From Micromonospora sediminimaris (lineage in GTDB: Bacteria > Actinomycetota > Actinomycetes > Mycobacteriales > Micromonosporaceae), in assembly GCA_900112325.1 (NCBI GenBank), contig FOLJ01000008.1:1-64000 (forward strand): 64,000 nt of DNA, given 5' to 3'. Below are positions 7,340 through 17,012 of the stretch, in pieces. Made by a program: the position numbers and the translations under genes. The first letter of the stretch is position 1; each line of letters opens with the position of its first letter. Under the pieces are notes generated by a model. The model was not told where the DNA came from and ran no database searches. It saw only the letters and a program-made list of their open reading frames with translations.

Positions 7340-10000
7340 ATGACCAGGTACGTGTACGACTTCATCGAGGGCGGTCGAGGCATGGCCGACCTGCTCGGCG
7401 GCAAGGGCGCCAACCTCGCCGAGATGACCCGGCTCGGGTTGCCGGTGCCGCCCGGCTTCACCGTCAGCACCGACGCGTGCCGGGCGTACCTCGTCGACCG
7501 GCAGGTGCCGGAAGGACTGTTCGACGAGGTGAACGCCCACCTGCGAGAGGTCGAGGTGCGACTGGGCCGGCGGCTCGGCGACCCTGCTGAGCCGCTGCTG
7601 CTGGCCGTCCGTTCCGGCGGACGCTACTCGATGCCCGGGATGATGGAGACCATCCTGGACATCGGGCTCAACGACGCCACCGTGACCGGGCTGGCCCGGA
7701 TCAGCGGCGACGAGCGGTTCGCCTGGGACTCGTACCGACGGTTGATCCAGATGTTCGGTCGGACGGTGCACGGTGTGCCGGCCGAGGAGTTCGACCGAGA
7801 GCTGGACGCGTTGCGGGCCACCGCCGGACCGGACGGCCCCACGGCGGAGCAGTTGCGTGGGCTGGTCGAGACGTACAAGAAGGTGTTCGCCGACCGGGTC
7901 GGTCACGACTTCCCACAAGCCCCGCACGAGCAGCTGTACCTGGCGATCCGGGCGGTCTTCGAGTCGTGGAACGCCTCCCGGGCGGTGCTCTACCGACGCC
8001 GCGAACACATTCCCGACGACCTGGGCACCGCGGTCAACGTGATGGCGATGGTCTTCGGCAACCTGGGCCCGGACTCGGGTACCGGGGTGGCGTTCACCCG
8101 CGATCCGGCCACCGGCGCGCCCGGCGTGTACGGCGACTACCTGTCCGACGCCCAGGGCGAGGACGTGGTGGCCGGGGTCCGCAACACGGTGGGGCTGGAC
8201 GAACTGTCCCGGCTCGACCCGGCCAGCTACCGCCGGCTGACCGGGATCATGACCACACTGGAGCGGCACTACCGGGACCTGTGCGACGTGGAGTTCACCA
8301 TCGAGCGGGGCCGGTTGTGGATGTTGCAGACCCGGGTCGGCAAGCGCACCCCGGCGGCGGCGTTCGTGATCGCCGCGCAGCTGGCCGACGAGGGTCTGAT
8401 CAGCTGGGACGAGGCGTTGACCCGGGTCAGCGGGGCGCAACTCGCGCAGCTGATGTTCCCCACCTTCGACCCGGAAGCCACGCCGGAGCCGTTGGCCACC
8501 GGCGTCGGCGCCTCGCCCGGAGCCGCCGCCGGACGGGTGGTTTTCGACAACGCCGCCGCCACCGCGGCGGACGGGCCGGTGATCCTGGTCCGCCGCGAGA
8601 CCAACCCCGACGACCTGCCCGGCATGATCGCCGCCGCCGGCATCCTCACCGCCCGGGGCGGCAAGACCTCGCACGCGGCGGTGGTCGCCCGGGGCATGGG
8701 ACGCACCTGCGTCTGCGGGGCGGAGGCACTGGAGATCGACCCGGAGCGCGGCGAGTTCCGCGTCGGCGACCGGACGGTCCGGGCCGGTGACCTCATCTCC
8801 ATCGACGGCAGCAGCGGCCGGATCTACCTCGGCGAGGTGCCGGTCCGTCCGTCCCCGGTGACCCGCTACCTCGCCGGTGACCTGGCGCCGCAGTCCGACC
8901 GGCTGGTCTCGGCGGTGGACCGGCTGCTGCGGCACGCCGACTCGGTGCGACAGCTCGGCGTACGCGCCAACGCCGACACCCCCGACGACGCGTCGCGGGC
9001 GCGGACGCTCGGCGCGGACGGCGTCGGGTTGTGCCGTACCGAGCACATGTTCCTGGGCGCCCGCCGCGCCCTGGTGGAGCGGTTGATCCTGGCCGACGGG
9101 CTGAACGAGGTCCACGCCGCGCTGGCGGAGCTGCTGCCGTTGCAGCGGGAGGACTTCGTCGCGATCCTCGCGGCGATGGACGGCCAGCCGGTGACCATCC
9201 GGCTGCTCGACCCGCCGCTGCACGAGTTCCTGCCTCCGTTGCCCGAGTTGGCCGCGCGGGTGGCCCGGGCGGAGGCGCTCGGGCAGGACCCCGGCCGCGA
9301 CGCGGTGCTGCTGGCCGCCGTCCGCCGGATGCAGGAGAGCAACCCGATGCTGGGCCTGCGCGGGGTTCGGTTGGGCCTGGTGGTGCCGGGCCTGTTCGCG
9401 ATGCAGGTCCGGGCCGTGGCGGAGGCGGCGGCACGGCGGGTGGCCGAGGGCGGCGACCCGCGCCCGGAGATCATGGTGCCGCTGGTCGTCGACGTGCACG
9501 AGCTGGCCGCGGTGCGGGCCGAGGTGGCCGACGTGCTGGCCACCGTGCCGGGGGCGCCGCCGATCCCGGTCGGCACGATGGTCGAGACGCCGCGGGCGGC
9601 ACTGACCGCCGGGGCGATCGCGGGCGAGGCGGAGTTCTTCTCCCTCGGCACCAACGACCTGACCCAGACCACCTGGGCGTTCTCCCGCGACGACGGGGAG
9701 GGCTCGTTCCTCGGTGACTACCTGGAGCGGGGCATCGTCGAGACGTCGCCGTTCGAGACCGTCGACGTCGCCGGGGTGGGCCGGCTGGTCCGCCTGGCGG
9801 TGGCCGAGGGCCGGGCCGCGCGACCCGGGCTGACCGTGGGGGTCTGCGGCGAACACGGCGGTGACCCGGAGTCGGTGGAGTTCTTCGCCGACGCCGGACT
9901 CGACTACGTCTCCTGCTCGCCGTACCGGGTGCCGATCGCCCGGTTGGCCGCCGGTCGGGCCGCGGTGGCCCGCGACTGCGCCGGCTCCGACGCTCGATAG
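7340..10000 (+). CDS. ppdK: Pyruvate, phosphate dikinase
   Basis: Interconverts pyruvate + ATP + Pi and phosphoenolpyruvate + AMP + PPi in the cytoplasm. The 886-residue protein has the full three-domain layout: nucleotide-binding domain (GGKGANLAEM near the N-terminus), phosphohistidine domain with the catalytic His in TSHAAVVARGMG near residue 445, and C-terminal PEP-binding barrel with GVCGEHGGDP near residue 834. I choose ATG 7340 because GGAGG lies 7 bases upstream and the protein then starts MTRYVYDF as in the family. The stop codon is almost abutted by the ribosome-binding site of the next gene. Confidence 0.97.
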   Translation: MTRYVYDFIEGGRGMADLLGGKGANLAEMTRLGLPVPPGFTVSTDACRAYLVDRQVPEGLFDEVNAHLREVEVRLGRRLGDPAEPLLLAVRSGGRYSMPGMMETILDIGLNDATVTGLARISGDERFAWDSYRRLIQMFGRTVHGVPAEEFDRELDALRATAGPDGPTAEQLRGLVETYKKVFADRVGHDFPQAPHEQLYLAIRAVFESWNASRAVLYRRREHIPDDLGTAVNVMAMVFGNLGPDSGTGVAFTRDPATGAPGVYGDYLSDAQGEDVVAGVRNTVGLDELSRLDPASYRRLTGIMTTLERHYRDLCDVEFTIERGRLWMLQTRVGKRTPAAAFVIAAQLADEGLISWDEALTRVSGAQLAQLMFPTFDPEATPEPLATGVGASPGAAAGRVVFDNAAATAADGPVILVRRETNPDDLPGMIAAAGILTARGGKTSHAAVVARGMGRTCVCGAEALEIDPERGEFRVGDRTVRAGDLISIDGSSGRIYLGEVPVRPSPVTRYLAGDLAPQSDRLVSAVDRLLRHADSVRQLGVRANADTPDDASRARTLGADGVGLCRTEHMFLGARRALVERLILADGLNEVHAALAELLPLQREDFVAILAAMDGQPVTIRLLDPPLHEFLPPLPELAARVARAEALGQDPGRDAVLLAAVRRMQESNPMLGLRGVRLGLVVPGLFAMQVRAVAEAAARRVAEGGDPRPEIMVPLVVDVHELAAVRAEVADVLATVPGAPPIPVGTMVETPRAALTAGAIAGEAEFFSLGTNDLTQTTWAFSRDDGEGSFLGDYLERGIVETSPFETVDVAGVGRLVRLAVAEGRAARPGLTVGVCGEHGGDPESVEFFADAGLDYVSCSPYRVPIARLAAGRAAVARDCAGSDAR

Positions 10001-10012
10001 GAGGTACCCGAG

Positions 10013-10453
10013 ATGACTGCGATCTTCAATGCCACCGGGCCGGTGCCGCTGGTCCCGCCCCGACCGGTCCCGGAAACGGCGCCGCAGCCGGCAGCGCCGC
10101 TGTCGGTCGGGCCGGTGCAGGAGTTGCCTGGCACGCCGCCGGCCGCTGTGCTGCCGGTGACCCGCGACGGACGCCCGGTCGGCGTGTTCGTCGCGACCGG
10201 CGGGCGCGTGCGGTACCTGCCGCTGCCCGACCCGGATCGGCTGCTGGTCGCCACCGCCGGGGTGCTGGCCGTCGGGCTGGTCACCGCCGGGGTGACGGTG
10301 CTGGGTCGGCGCCGGCCACCCGCGGTCGCACGGCTGACCATGGGCCCGGGCGGCTGGGTCAGCTTCCGAGGGGTACGCGCCCCGGCTCCCCGGGCTGCCC
10401 GCCCCTGGTGGGCCCGCCTGCTCCGGGCCCACCGCCTGGTCGCCGAGCGCTGA
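10013..10453 (+). CDS. Hypothetical protein with one membrane helix
   Basis: A 146-residue protein I do not recognise. Residues 1-60 are Pro/Ala-rich and likely disordered, followed by a short segment VTRDGRPVGVFVATGGRVRYLPLP and a single predicted membrane helix (LLVATAGVLAVGLVTAGVTVL, about residues 82-101). The tail is Arg-rich. The ribosome-binding site GGAGGT overlaps the ppdK stop region, so it is co-transcribed with ppdK. A long palindrome follows it. Confidence 0.65.
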   Translation: MTAIFNATGPVPLVPPRPVPETAPQPAAPLSVGPVQELPGTPPAAVLPVTRDGRPVGVFVATGGRVRYLPLPDPDRLLVATAGVLAVGLVTAGVTVLGRRRPPAVARLTMGPGGWVSFRGVRAPAPRAARPWWARLLRAHRLVAER

Positions 10454-10495
10454 GCCGCAGCGTCGGGCGGGTACGCCACGGCGAGCACTTTCGGT

Positions 10496-10533
10496 GATGG
10501 TGCTGCCTCCGGCCGGCCGGAGGCAGCACCATC
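10496..10533. terminator. Perfect 38-bp palindrome after the ppdK transcript
   Basis: 19 bp (10496-10514) are followed immediately by their exact reverse complement (10515-10533), with no spacer. There is no U-tract, so it may act as a Rho-assisted or factor-independent hairpin terminator between the ppdK unit and the ATPase gene, or as a 3'-end stabiliser. Confidence 0.55.
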
Positions 10534-10735
10534 GCGGATGTTGCCCGGATCATGACCGACGTCGGTCGGCACGTCGGTGCCCGGCCCCGACGGGCGAGCA
10601 GCGTGCCGGCGTCACCGCGTGGGGACGGGCCGGCAGGGCCGTTGGTCCCGGGCCGGGCGGGCGGATCGCCCCTGCCGGGCGGTGCCGGTCTCGGCGAGGC
10701 TGGTGTCGAAGGGGCGTGCCGTCCGGGCACGCCCG

Positions 10736-13372
10736 ATGCACAGGGCGGAGCGGACGGTGGCCGGACAGGTCCAGGTCGCGGACGGGGACGTACGCAGGGA
10801 GAGCATCGTCGCGGCGGCACCCGACACCGGGCTCAGCTCGACCGAGGCCGCCCGACGGCTGCAGGTCGACGGACCGAACGCCGCCGCGACACCGCCCCGC
10901 CGGCACCTGGCTGCCCGGGTCGTGCACCAGCTCTCCGATCCCCTGGTCGCGCTGCTGCTCGCCGCCGCCGTGGTCACCACGGTGCTGCGGGACTACCCCG
11001 ACACCGCGGTGATCCTGCTCGTGGTCGCCGTCAACACGGCCATCGGGGTGGTACAGGAGGTACGCGCCGACCGAGCCATCGCCGCGCTCGACCAGCTCGC
11101 CGCGCCGACCGCCCGGGTGATCCGCGACGGTCGGGACGCGGTGCTGCCCGCCACCGAGCTGGTCCGGGGTGACCTGGTCCGGGTCGAATCCGGCGACGTG
11201 GTGCCGGCCGACCTGCTGCTGCACGATGCGAGCCGGCTGCACCTGGACGAGTCGGCGTTGACCGGCGAGTCGGTGCCGGTGTCCCGGGCGGCAGGCGAGG
11301 AGGCCAGCGCCGGCACGGTGGTGACGACCGGTCGGGCCGCCGGCACCGTGGTACGCACCGGCGCGGCCAGCGCGCTGGGCCGGATCGCCACCCTGGCGGC
11401 CACCACCCGGCCGGCGGCCACGCCGCTGCAACGCCGCCTCGCCGCGCTCGGCCGGATCCTCGGTCTCGCCGCCGTGGCGTTGTCCGGCCTGGTCTTCGCC
11501 ATCGGTGTGCTCAGCGGTCGGCCCCTGGTGGACATGGCGGTCACCGCGGTGAGCCTGGTGGTGGCCGCGGTGCCGGAGTCGCTGCCGGCGGTGGTGACGC
11601 TGGCGCTGGCGCTGGGGGCCCGCCGGATGGCGGCGGCCCGGGCGATCCCCCGCCGGCTGCACGCGGTGGAGACGCTCGGCTCGGTCACCGTGATCGCCTC
11701 GGACAAGACCGGCACCCTGACCGAGGGACGGATGGCCGTGCAGTCGGCGGTCACCGGCAACGGCGAGCGGTTCGGTGTCACCGGCAGCGGGTACGCCCCG
11801 CACGGCACCGTGCACCGCGACGGCGCGCCGGTGGCGGTGCCGGACGAGTTGCGCCGGCTGGCCCGGGCCGGGCTGCTCTGCAACGACGCGACCCTCGCCC
11901 CGCCGACCGAGGAGCGACCCCGCTGGGGCGCGGTGGGCGATCCGCTGGAGGCGGCCCTGGTGGCCTTCGCGGCCCGCTGCGGCCTGGATCCGCAGACCAC
12001 CCGCAACGCCTGGCCCCGGGTCGCGGAGCACCCCTTCGACCAGCAGTTGCGCCGGATGACCACGGTGCACCGCTCCTGCGACCGTCGCTACCTGGTGGTG
12101 TGCAAGGGCGCCCCGGAGAACGTGCTCACCACGCCACTGCTCGACGCCGACGCCGACGAGTTGGCCGGCCTGACCGCCGCCGCGCACCGGCTGGCCGGCG
12201 ACGGGCTGCGGGTGCTGGCGGTGGCCGCCGCCCTGGTGGACGCCCCACCGGCCGACCTCGCGCACCCCGAGGGACTGCGTCCGGTGGGTCTGGTCGCCGT
12301 CGGCGACCCGCTGCGCGCGGGAGCACCGGACATCGCCGACGGCTTCGCCGACGCCGGTGTGCGGCTCGTGCTGGTCACCGGCGACCACCCGGCGACCGCG
12401 GCGGCCATCGCCGGTCAGCTGGGCCTGTGGGCCGACGGCGATCCGGTGGTACGCGGCGACGACGGTGACCCCGCCGAGGCACCGGCGGCGGCGCGGGTGT
12501 TCGCGCGTACCCAGCCGGAGCAGAAGCTCGACATCATCGCCGGGTTGCAGTCCCGAGGGCATGTGGTGGCGATGACCGGCGACGGCGTCAACGACGCACC
12601 GGCGCTGCGCCGAGCCGACATCGGGGTGGCGATGGGCGGCGGCACCGAGGTGGCCCGGCAGGCGGCCGACCTGGTGCTGGTCGACGACGACCTGTCCACC
12701 GTGGCCACCGCGATCGGCGAGGGCCGCAGGATCTACGACAACATCCGCCGGTTCCTGCGCTACGCCCTCTCCGGCGGGGTGGCCGAGATCGCGGTGATGC
12801 TGCTCGGGCCACTGTTCGGCCTGCCTGTGCCGCTGCTGCCGGCCCAGATCCTCTGGATCAATCTGCTCACCCACGGGGTGCCCGGGGTTGCCCTGGGCGC
12901 CGAACCGGCCGAACCCGGCACCCTGCGTCGGGTGCCACGCTCACCGCAGGAGTCGGTGCTCGGCGCGGGGCTGGGCCGGCAGATCCTGGTCGGCGGCGCG
13001 CTGATCGCGGCGGTGACCCTGGGAGCCGGCGTGCTCGCCGCCCACTGGGACCGGCCGTGGCAGTCGGTGATCTTCATCGTCCTCGGCCTGGCCCAGCTCG
13101 GCGTGGCCCTGGCGGTCCGCGCGCCACGACCGGGCGGACAGCGGCGGAGCAACCTGGCACTGCCGCTCGCGGTCGCCGCCTCCGCACTGCTCCAGGTGGC
13201 CGGAGTGCTGCTGCCGTCGCTGCGGGAACTGCTCGGCACCGAGGCCCTCGGCGTCACCGAGCTGCTGGCCTGCGGCGCGGTGAGTGTTCTGCCCGGCCTG
13301 GTGCTGCGGATGACCCGGCGCGCACCGAGAACCGACCTGCCTACCCTGATGCCGTCAGGTGAGCCAGGCTGA
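10736..13372 (+). CDS. P-type cation-transporting ATPase (type II, Ca2+/Mg2+-like)
   Basis: An 878-residue ATPase that couples ATP hydrolysis to cation transport across the membrane. It has the actuator motif LTGESVP near residue 174, the phosphorylation motif DKTGTLTEG near 322 and the hinge motif MTGDGVNDAP near 614, with membrane helices before, between and after. The fourth-helix motif is PESLP, related to the PEGLP of Ca2+ pumps and unlike the CPC of heavy-metal pumps, which points to type II. The specific ion cannot be fixed from sequence. The start at ATG 10736 gives a normal N-terminus; GTG 10757 is an alternative. A universal stress protein follows by 23 bp. Confidence 0.92.
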   Translation: MHRAERTVAGQVQVADGDVRRESIVAAAPDTGLSSTEAARRLQVDGPNAAATPPRRHLAARVVHQLSDPLVALLLAAAVVTTVLRDYPDTAVILLVVAVNTAIGVVQEVRADRAIAALDQLAAPTARVIRDGRDAVLPATELVRGDLVRVESGDVVPADLLLHDASRLHLDESALTGESVPVSRAAGEEASAGTVVTTGRAAGTVVRTGAASALGRIATLAATTRPAATPLQRRLAALGRILGLAAVALSGLVFAIGVLSGRPLVDMAVTAVSLVVAAVPESLPAVVTLALALGARRMAAARAIPRRLHAVETLGSVTVIASDKTGTLTEGRMAVQSAVTGNGERFGVTGSGYAPHGTVHRDGAPVAVPDELRRLARAGLLCNDATLAPPTEERPRWGAVGDPLEAALVAFAARCGLDPQTTRNAWPRVAEHPFDQQLRRMTTVHRSCDRRYLVVCKGAPENVLTTPLLDADADELAGLTAAAHRLAGDGLRVLAVAAALVDAPPADLAHPEGLRPVGLVAVGDPLRAGAPDIADGFADAGVRLVLVTGDHPATAAAIAGQLGLWADGDPVVRGDDGDPAEAPAAARVFARTQPEQKLDIIAGLQSRGHVVAMTGDGVNDAPALRRADIGVAMGGGTEVARQAADLVLVDDDLSTVATAIGEGRRIYDNIRRFLRYALSGGVAEIAVMLLGPLFGLPVPLLPAQILWINLLTHGVPGVALGAEPAEPGTLRRVPRSPQESVLGAGLGRQILVGGALIAAVTLGAGVLAAHWDRPWQSVIFIVLGLAQLGVALAVRAPRPGGQRRSNLALPLAVAASALLQVAGVLLPSLRELLGTEALGVTELLACGAVSVLPGLVLRMTRRAPRTDLPTLMPSGEPG

Positions 13373-13395
13373 CAGCCAAAGTGAGGAGAGACGTG

Positions 13396-14292
13396 ATGGC
13401 CAGCAACTCCGGCGCCCCCGTCGTGGTGGGCGTGGACGGTTCCGAGATCGCCCTGCACGCGGTGCGCGCCGCCGCGCGGGAGGCGGCGTACCGACACCGT
13501 CCGCTGCGGATCGTGCACGCGTTCATCTGGCCACTGATGCGGGTGCCACTGGGCCCCGCGCCGGGTGCGCCGGCCGACGGCGGGCTGCGTAACCAGGCCG
13601 AACGGTTCCTGGCCGACGCCGTCGCCGAGGCCGGCAAGGTGGCCCCGGAGGTGGCGGTGACCGGTGAGGTGGTCGACGGAGCGGCGAGCACCGTCCTGCT
13701 CGCCGAGGCCCGGGACGCGGCGTTGGTCGTCCTCGGCAACCGAGGGCTGGGCGGCTTCGCCGGGCTGCTGCTCGGCTCGGTGGCCGTGCAGGTCAGCGCC
13801 CACGCGGACGGTCCGGTGCTTGTGGTTCGCGGCGAATCGCGGGCGGATGGGCCGGTGGTGGTCGGCGTCGACGGTTCGGAGCTGTCCCGGGAGGCCGTCC
13901 GGTTCGCCTTCGAGGAGGCGGCGTGGCGCGGCACCGACCTGGTTGCGGTGCACGCCTGGCTCTATCCGACCCCGGCTGGTCCCGGTGACATCCTGCCCCT
14001 GGTCTACGACCTGGACGCCTTCCGGGACGAGGAGGAGCGCCTCCTCGCCGAGGCGGTGGCCGGCTGGTCCGAGCGCTATCCGGAGGTGCCGGTGCGGCGG
14101 CGGTTGGTGCGCGGTTCCCCGGGTCGGGCGCTGGTCGAGGAGTCCCGCACCGCCCAACTGGTGGTGGTGGGCGCGCGTGGGCGCGGGGCGCTGGGCGGGC
14201 TGCTGCTCGGCTCGGTCAGCCACGCCGTGCTGCACCACGCCCACTCCCCGCTGGCGATCGTCCGGAGGCTGCGTACGGTCGAGGGGACCTGA
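13396..14292 (+). CDS. Tandem-domain universal stress protein
   Basis: 298 residues containing two UspA domains. Each begins with a VVVGVDGSE strand and ends with an ATP-binding-type loop: NRGLGGFAGLLLGSV in the first and ARGRGALGGLLLGSV in the second, matching G-2X-G-9X-G(S/T). The start is ATG 13396, with GAGGAGAG 5 bases upstream. Such proteins bind ATP and are induced by hypoxia or stasis in many actinobacteria; the exact role here is unknown. It lies 23 bp after the P-type ATPase and is probably co-transcribed with it. Confidence 0.92.
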   Translation: MASNSGAPVVVGVDGSEIALHAVRAAAREAAYRHRPLRIVHAFIWPLMRVPLGPAPGAPADGGLRNQAERFLADAVAEAGKVAPEVAVTGEVVDGAASTVLLAEARDAALVVLGNRGLGGFAGLLLGSVAVQVSAHADGPVLVVRGESRADGPVVVGVDGSELSREAVRFAFEEAAWRGTDLVAVHAWLYPTPAGPGDILPLVYDLDAFRDEEERLLAEAVAGWSERYPEVPVRRRLVRGSPGRALVEESRTAQLVVVGARGRGALGGLLLGSVSHAVLHHAHSPLAIVRRLRTVEGT

Positions 14293-14302
14293 CCGGTGGT
14301 GT

Positions 14303-14334
14303 GTCGACGCGTCCCGGCCGCGGGACGCGTCGAC
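14303..14334 (+). terminator. Hairpin after the first usp gene
   Basis: A 14-bp perfect stem with a 4-base loop lies between the two usp genes, starting 10 bp after the stop codon. There is no U-tract. Confidence 0.6.
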
Positions 14335-14364
14335 AATGAGCCCTGACCGACTCATGGAGTGACG

Positions 14365-15204
14365 ATGAACCGACCTGTCGTGGTGGGGGTGGACGGATCA
14401 CCGCCGAGCCTGGTGGCCGCGGAGCACGCGGCGCAGGCGGCGGTGTGGCGGTCCCGCCCGCTGCACCTGGTACACGGCTACCTGCATCCGCTCGGCTACG
14501 GCGTGCCGATCAACCCGTACGAGGTGGGCGTGCCGGCAGCGTCGGAGGACGGCCGCAAGATGCTCGAACAGACCGCCGCCGAACTGGTGGACCGGTGGCC
14601 GGGGTTGACGGTCGAGGTGCGTCAGGTGGCCGGCGGGCCGGGCGCGACCCTGGTCGAGGAGTCCCGGCGGGCGGAGCTGGTGGTGGTGGGCAGCCGGGGT
14701 CTGGGCGGCTTCGCCGGGCTGCTGCTCGGCTCGGTCGGCACCCAGGTCGCCGCGCACGGGCACTGCCCGGTGCTGGTGATCCGCCCGCCCGACCGTCCGA
14801 TCCCGACCGAGGGTCCGGTGCTTGTCGGTGTGGATGGTTCGGAGTCGGCCGAACTCGCCGTCGGTTACGGCGCGGAGGAAGCCGTCCGGCGCGGCGGGAC
14901 GCTGGTGCTGATGCACGTCGCCGACGAAGGCGACGACGACGGGGCGGCGGCGGCCCTGCTCGCCACCGCCGGTGCGGCGGCGCAGGGCAGCCACCCGGGG
15001 CTGACCGTGGAGGAGCGGGTGATCGTCGCGCCCAAGGCCGATCAGGCGCTGATCGAGGCGACCGGGGACGCGGCGCTCGTGGTGGCCGGATCGCGCGGTC
15101 GGGGTGGCTTCGCCGGGTTGCTGCTCGGCTCGGTCAGCCAGACGCTTGTGCACCACGCCCGCTGCCCGGTGCTCATCGCCCACCCGTACCAGCCGGAGCA
15201 GTGA
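14365..15204 (+). CDS. Second tandem-domain universal stress protein
   Basis: 279 residues, again with two UspA domains. The first ends SRGLGGFAGLLLGSVG and the second SRGRGGFAGLLLGSVS, with VVVGVDGS-type starts in both. It is a paralogue of the preceding gene, so the pair probably arose by duplication, although the hairpin between them allows separate expression. The start is ATG 14365, with GGAG 5 bases upstream. It probably binds ATP and functions under stress or dormancy, as is usual for the family. Confidence 0.92.
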   Translation: MNRPVVVGVDGSPPSLVAAEHAAQAAVWRSRPLHLVHGYLHPLGYGVPINPYEVGVPAASEDGRKMLEQTAAELVDRWPGLTVEVRQVAGGPGATLVEESRRAELVVVGSRGLGGFAGLLLGSVGTQVAAHGHCPVLVIRPPDRPIPTEGPVLVGVDGSESAELAVGYGAEEAVRRGGTLVLMHVADEGDDDGAAAALLATAGAAAQGSHPGLTVEERVIVAPKADQALIEATGDAALVVAGSRGRGGFAGLLLGSVSQTLVHHARCPVLIAHPYQPEQ

Positions 15205-15212
15205 GCGCCGCT

Positions 15213-15246
15213 CGACCGGGCCGCCGTCACGTCGGCGGCCCGGTCG
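15213..15246. terminator. Bidirectional terminator
   Basis: A 14-bp perfect inverted repeat with loop TCACGT lies between the convergent usp gene (ends 15204) and FMN reductase gene (ends 15253). Its symmetry lets it serve both strands. Confidence 0.65.
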
Positions 15247-15252
15247 GCGGGA

Positions 15253-15876
15253 TCAGCCGTCGCGGCCGTTGAGCAGTTGGTCGAAGCTGGTGGTGAGGGC
15301 GAACGGGTCGACGGGTCCGCTGGACGGGGCGCTGTGCCGCACCAGCTCGGCCAGTTCCCGACCGGCGCGCTCGATCCGGGCGCGCAGCGCACCGTCGACG
15401 GCTCCGCCGGACCAGTCCTCCGGGGCGGCGAAGACAGCGGTCGGCGTCACCACCGCCCGCAGGTAGGTGAACATCGGACGGAGCGCGTGCTCCAGCGCCA
15501 GGGAGTGCCGGGCGGTGCCGCCGGTCGCGCCGACCAGCACCGCACGGCCGCCGAGCGCGTCGGCGTCGACCAGGTCGAAGAACGACTTGAACAGACCGTT
15601 GTACGAGGCGTTGAAGATCGGACTGACGGCGATCAGCCCGTCGGCGCCGGTGACCTCGTCCAGTACCTGCCGCAGCGGCTCCGACGGGAAACCGGTGAGC
15701 AGATGGTTGACAATGTCGTGGGCGTGTTCGCGCAGTTCGACCGGGCGCAGCTCGACCTGCTCGCCGTGCCGGACCAACTCGTCGCGGGTGGCCGCGGCGA
15801 GTTGGTCGGCCAGCAGCCGGGTGGATGAGGGCTGGCTGAGACCGGCCGAGACCACGGCGAGGGTACGCACGGTCAT
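15253..15876 (-). CDS. NAD(P)H-dependent FMN reductase (CE1759-type)
   Basis: A flavodoxin-like protein of 207 residues starting TLAVVSAGLSQPSSTRLLAD, the FMN phosphate-binding region of NADPH-dependent FMN reductases. A conserved SPIFNASYNGLFKSFFDLVD segment is typical of the group. It should supply reduced FMN to the LLM-class monooxygenase encoded just upstream. Its ATG overlaps the oxygenase stop by 4 bp, which indicates translational coupling. The pair corresponds to the CE1758/CE1759 family pairing seen in actinobacteria. Confidence 0.88.
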   Translation of the reverse strand: MTVRTLAVVSAGLSQPSSTRLLADQLAAATRDELVRHGEQVELRPVELREHAHDIVNHLLTGFPSEPLRQVLDEVTGADGLIAVSPIFNASYNGLFKSFFDLVDADALGGRAVLVGATGGTARHSLALEHALRPMFTYLRAVVTPTAVFAAPEDWSGGAVDGALRARIERAGRELAELVRHSAPSSGPVDPFALTTSFDQLLNGRDG

Positions 15877-17012
15877 CGGGCGCCCTCCGGTGCCCGGCCG
15901 GTGACGTCGTCGACGGCGTGGACGGTGCTGTCGCCGCCACCCCCGGCGGCGGCCAGCAGCGAGGCGTGGGTCGGCGCCAGCGGCACGTGCGCCGGCCGCA
16001 GCGACTCGAACTCCTTGCGCAGCACCGGCACGACCTCCTCGCCGAGCAGATCGAGCTGCTCCAGGACGGTCTTCAACGGCAGCCCGGCGTGGTCGACGAG
16101 GAACAGCTGCCGCTGGTAGTCACCCACGTAGTCGCGGAAGCTGAGCGTACGGTCGATGACCTGCTGCGGGCTGCCCACGGTCAGCGGGGTCTGCGCGGTG
16201 AACTCCTCCAGCGAGGGGCCGTGGCCGTAGACCGGCGCGTTGTCGAAGTAGGGGCGGAACTCACGTACCGCGTCCTGGGAGTTGCGCCGCATGAACACCT
16301 GGCCGCCGAGACCCACGATCGCCTGGTCGGCCGAGCCGTGGCCGTAGTGCTCGAAACGCTGCCGGTAGAGACCGACCATCCGCCGGGTGTGCTCGGCCGG
16401 CCAGAAGATGTGGTTGGCGAAGAACCCGTCGCCGTAGTAGGCGGCCTGCTCGGCGATCTCGGGACTGCGGATGGAGCCGTGCCACACGAACGGGGGTACG
16501 CCGTCGAGCGGGCGCGGCGTCGAGGTGAACGACTGCAACGGGGTGCGGAACTTGCCCTTCCAGTCGACCACGTCCTCGCGCCACAACCGGCGCAGCAGGT
16601 CGTAGTTCTCGATGGCGAGGGGGATGCCGTTGCGGATGTCCTGGCCGAACCAGGGGTAGACCGGCCCGGTGTTGCCCCGGCCCATCATCAGGTCGACCCG
16701 GCCGTCGGCGAGGTGTTGCAGCATCGCGTAGTCCTCGGCGATCTTCACCGGGTCGTTGGTGGTGATCAGCGTGGTCGCGGTGGACAGGAGCAGCCGCTCG
16801 GTGCGGGCGGCGATCCAGCCCAGCATGGTGGTGGGCGACGAGGGCACGAACGGCGGGTTGTGGTGCTCGCCGGTGGCGAAGACGTCGAGGCCGACCTCCT
16901 CGGCCTTCAGCGCGATGGTCACCATCGCCTTGATCCGTTCGGCCTCGGTGGGCTCCCGGCCGTTTGTCGGGTCGACCGTGACGTCGCCGACGGTGAAGAC
17001 TCCGAACTGCAT
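15873..17012 (-). CDS. LLM-class flavin-dependent oxidoreductase
   Basis: A 379-residue bacterial-luciferase-like TIM-barrel enzyme. Recognisable parts are FATGEHHNPPF, the TTLITTNDPVKIAEDYAML segment and DLMMGRGNTGPVYPWFG, all common in luciferase-like monooxygenases that use reduced FMN from a separate reductase. It belongs to the CE1758-type family. The substrate is unknown. It forms a two-gene operon with the FMN reductase (4-bp overlap). Confidence 0.88.
   Translation of the reverse strand: MQFGVFTVGDVTVDPTNGREPTEAERIKAMVTIALKAEEVGLDVFATGEHHNPPFVPSSPTTMLGWIAARTERLLLSTATTLITTNDPVKIAEDYAMLQHLADGRVDLMMGRGNTGPVYPWFGQDIRNGIPLAIENYDLLRRLWREDVVDWKGKFRTPLQSFTSTPRPLDGVPPFVWHGSIRSPEIAEQAAYYGDGFFANHIFWPAEHTRRMVGLYRQRFEHYGHGSADQAIVGLGGQVFMRRNSQDAVREFRPYFDNAPVYGHGPSLEEFTAQTPLTVGSPQQVIDRTLSFRDYVGDYQRQLFLVDHAGLPLKTVLEQLDLLGEEVVPVLRKEFESLRPAHVPLAPTHASLLAAAGGGGDSTVHAVDDVTGRAPEGAR

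Noticed and set aside
7295..10432. A 1045-codon open frame on the minus strand opposite ppdK
   Set aside because: The + strand encodes a complete, well-conserved PpdK. The antisense frame is His/Arg/Gly/Pro-rich with no domain and is a product of the high GC content.
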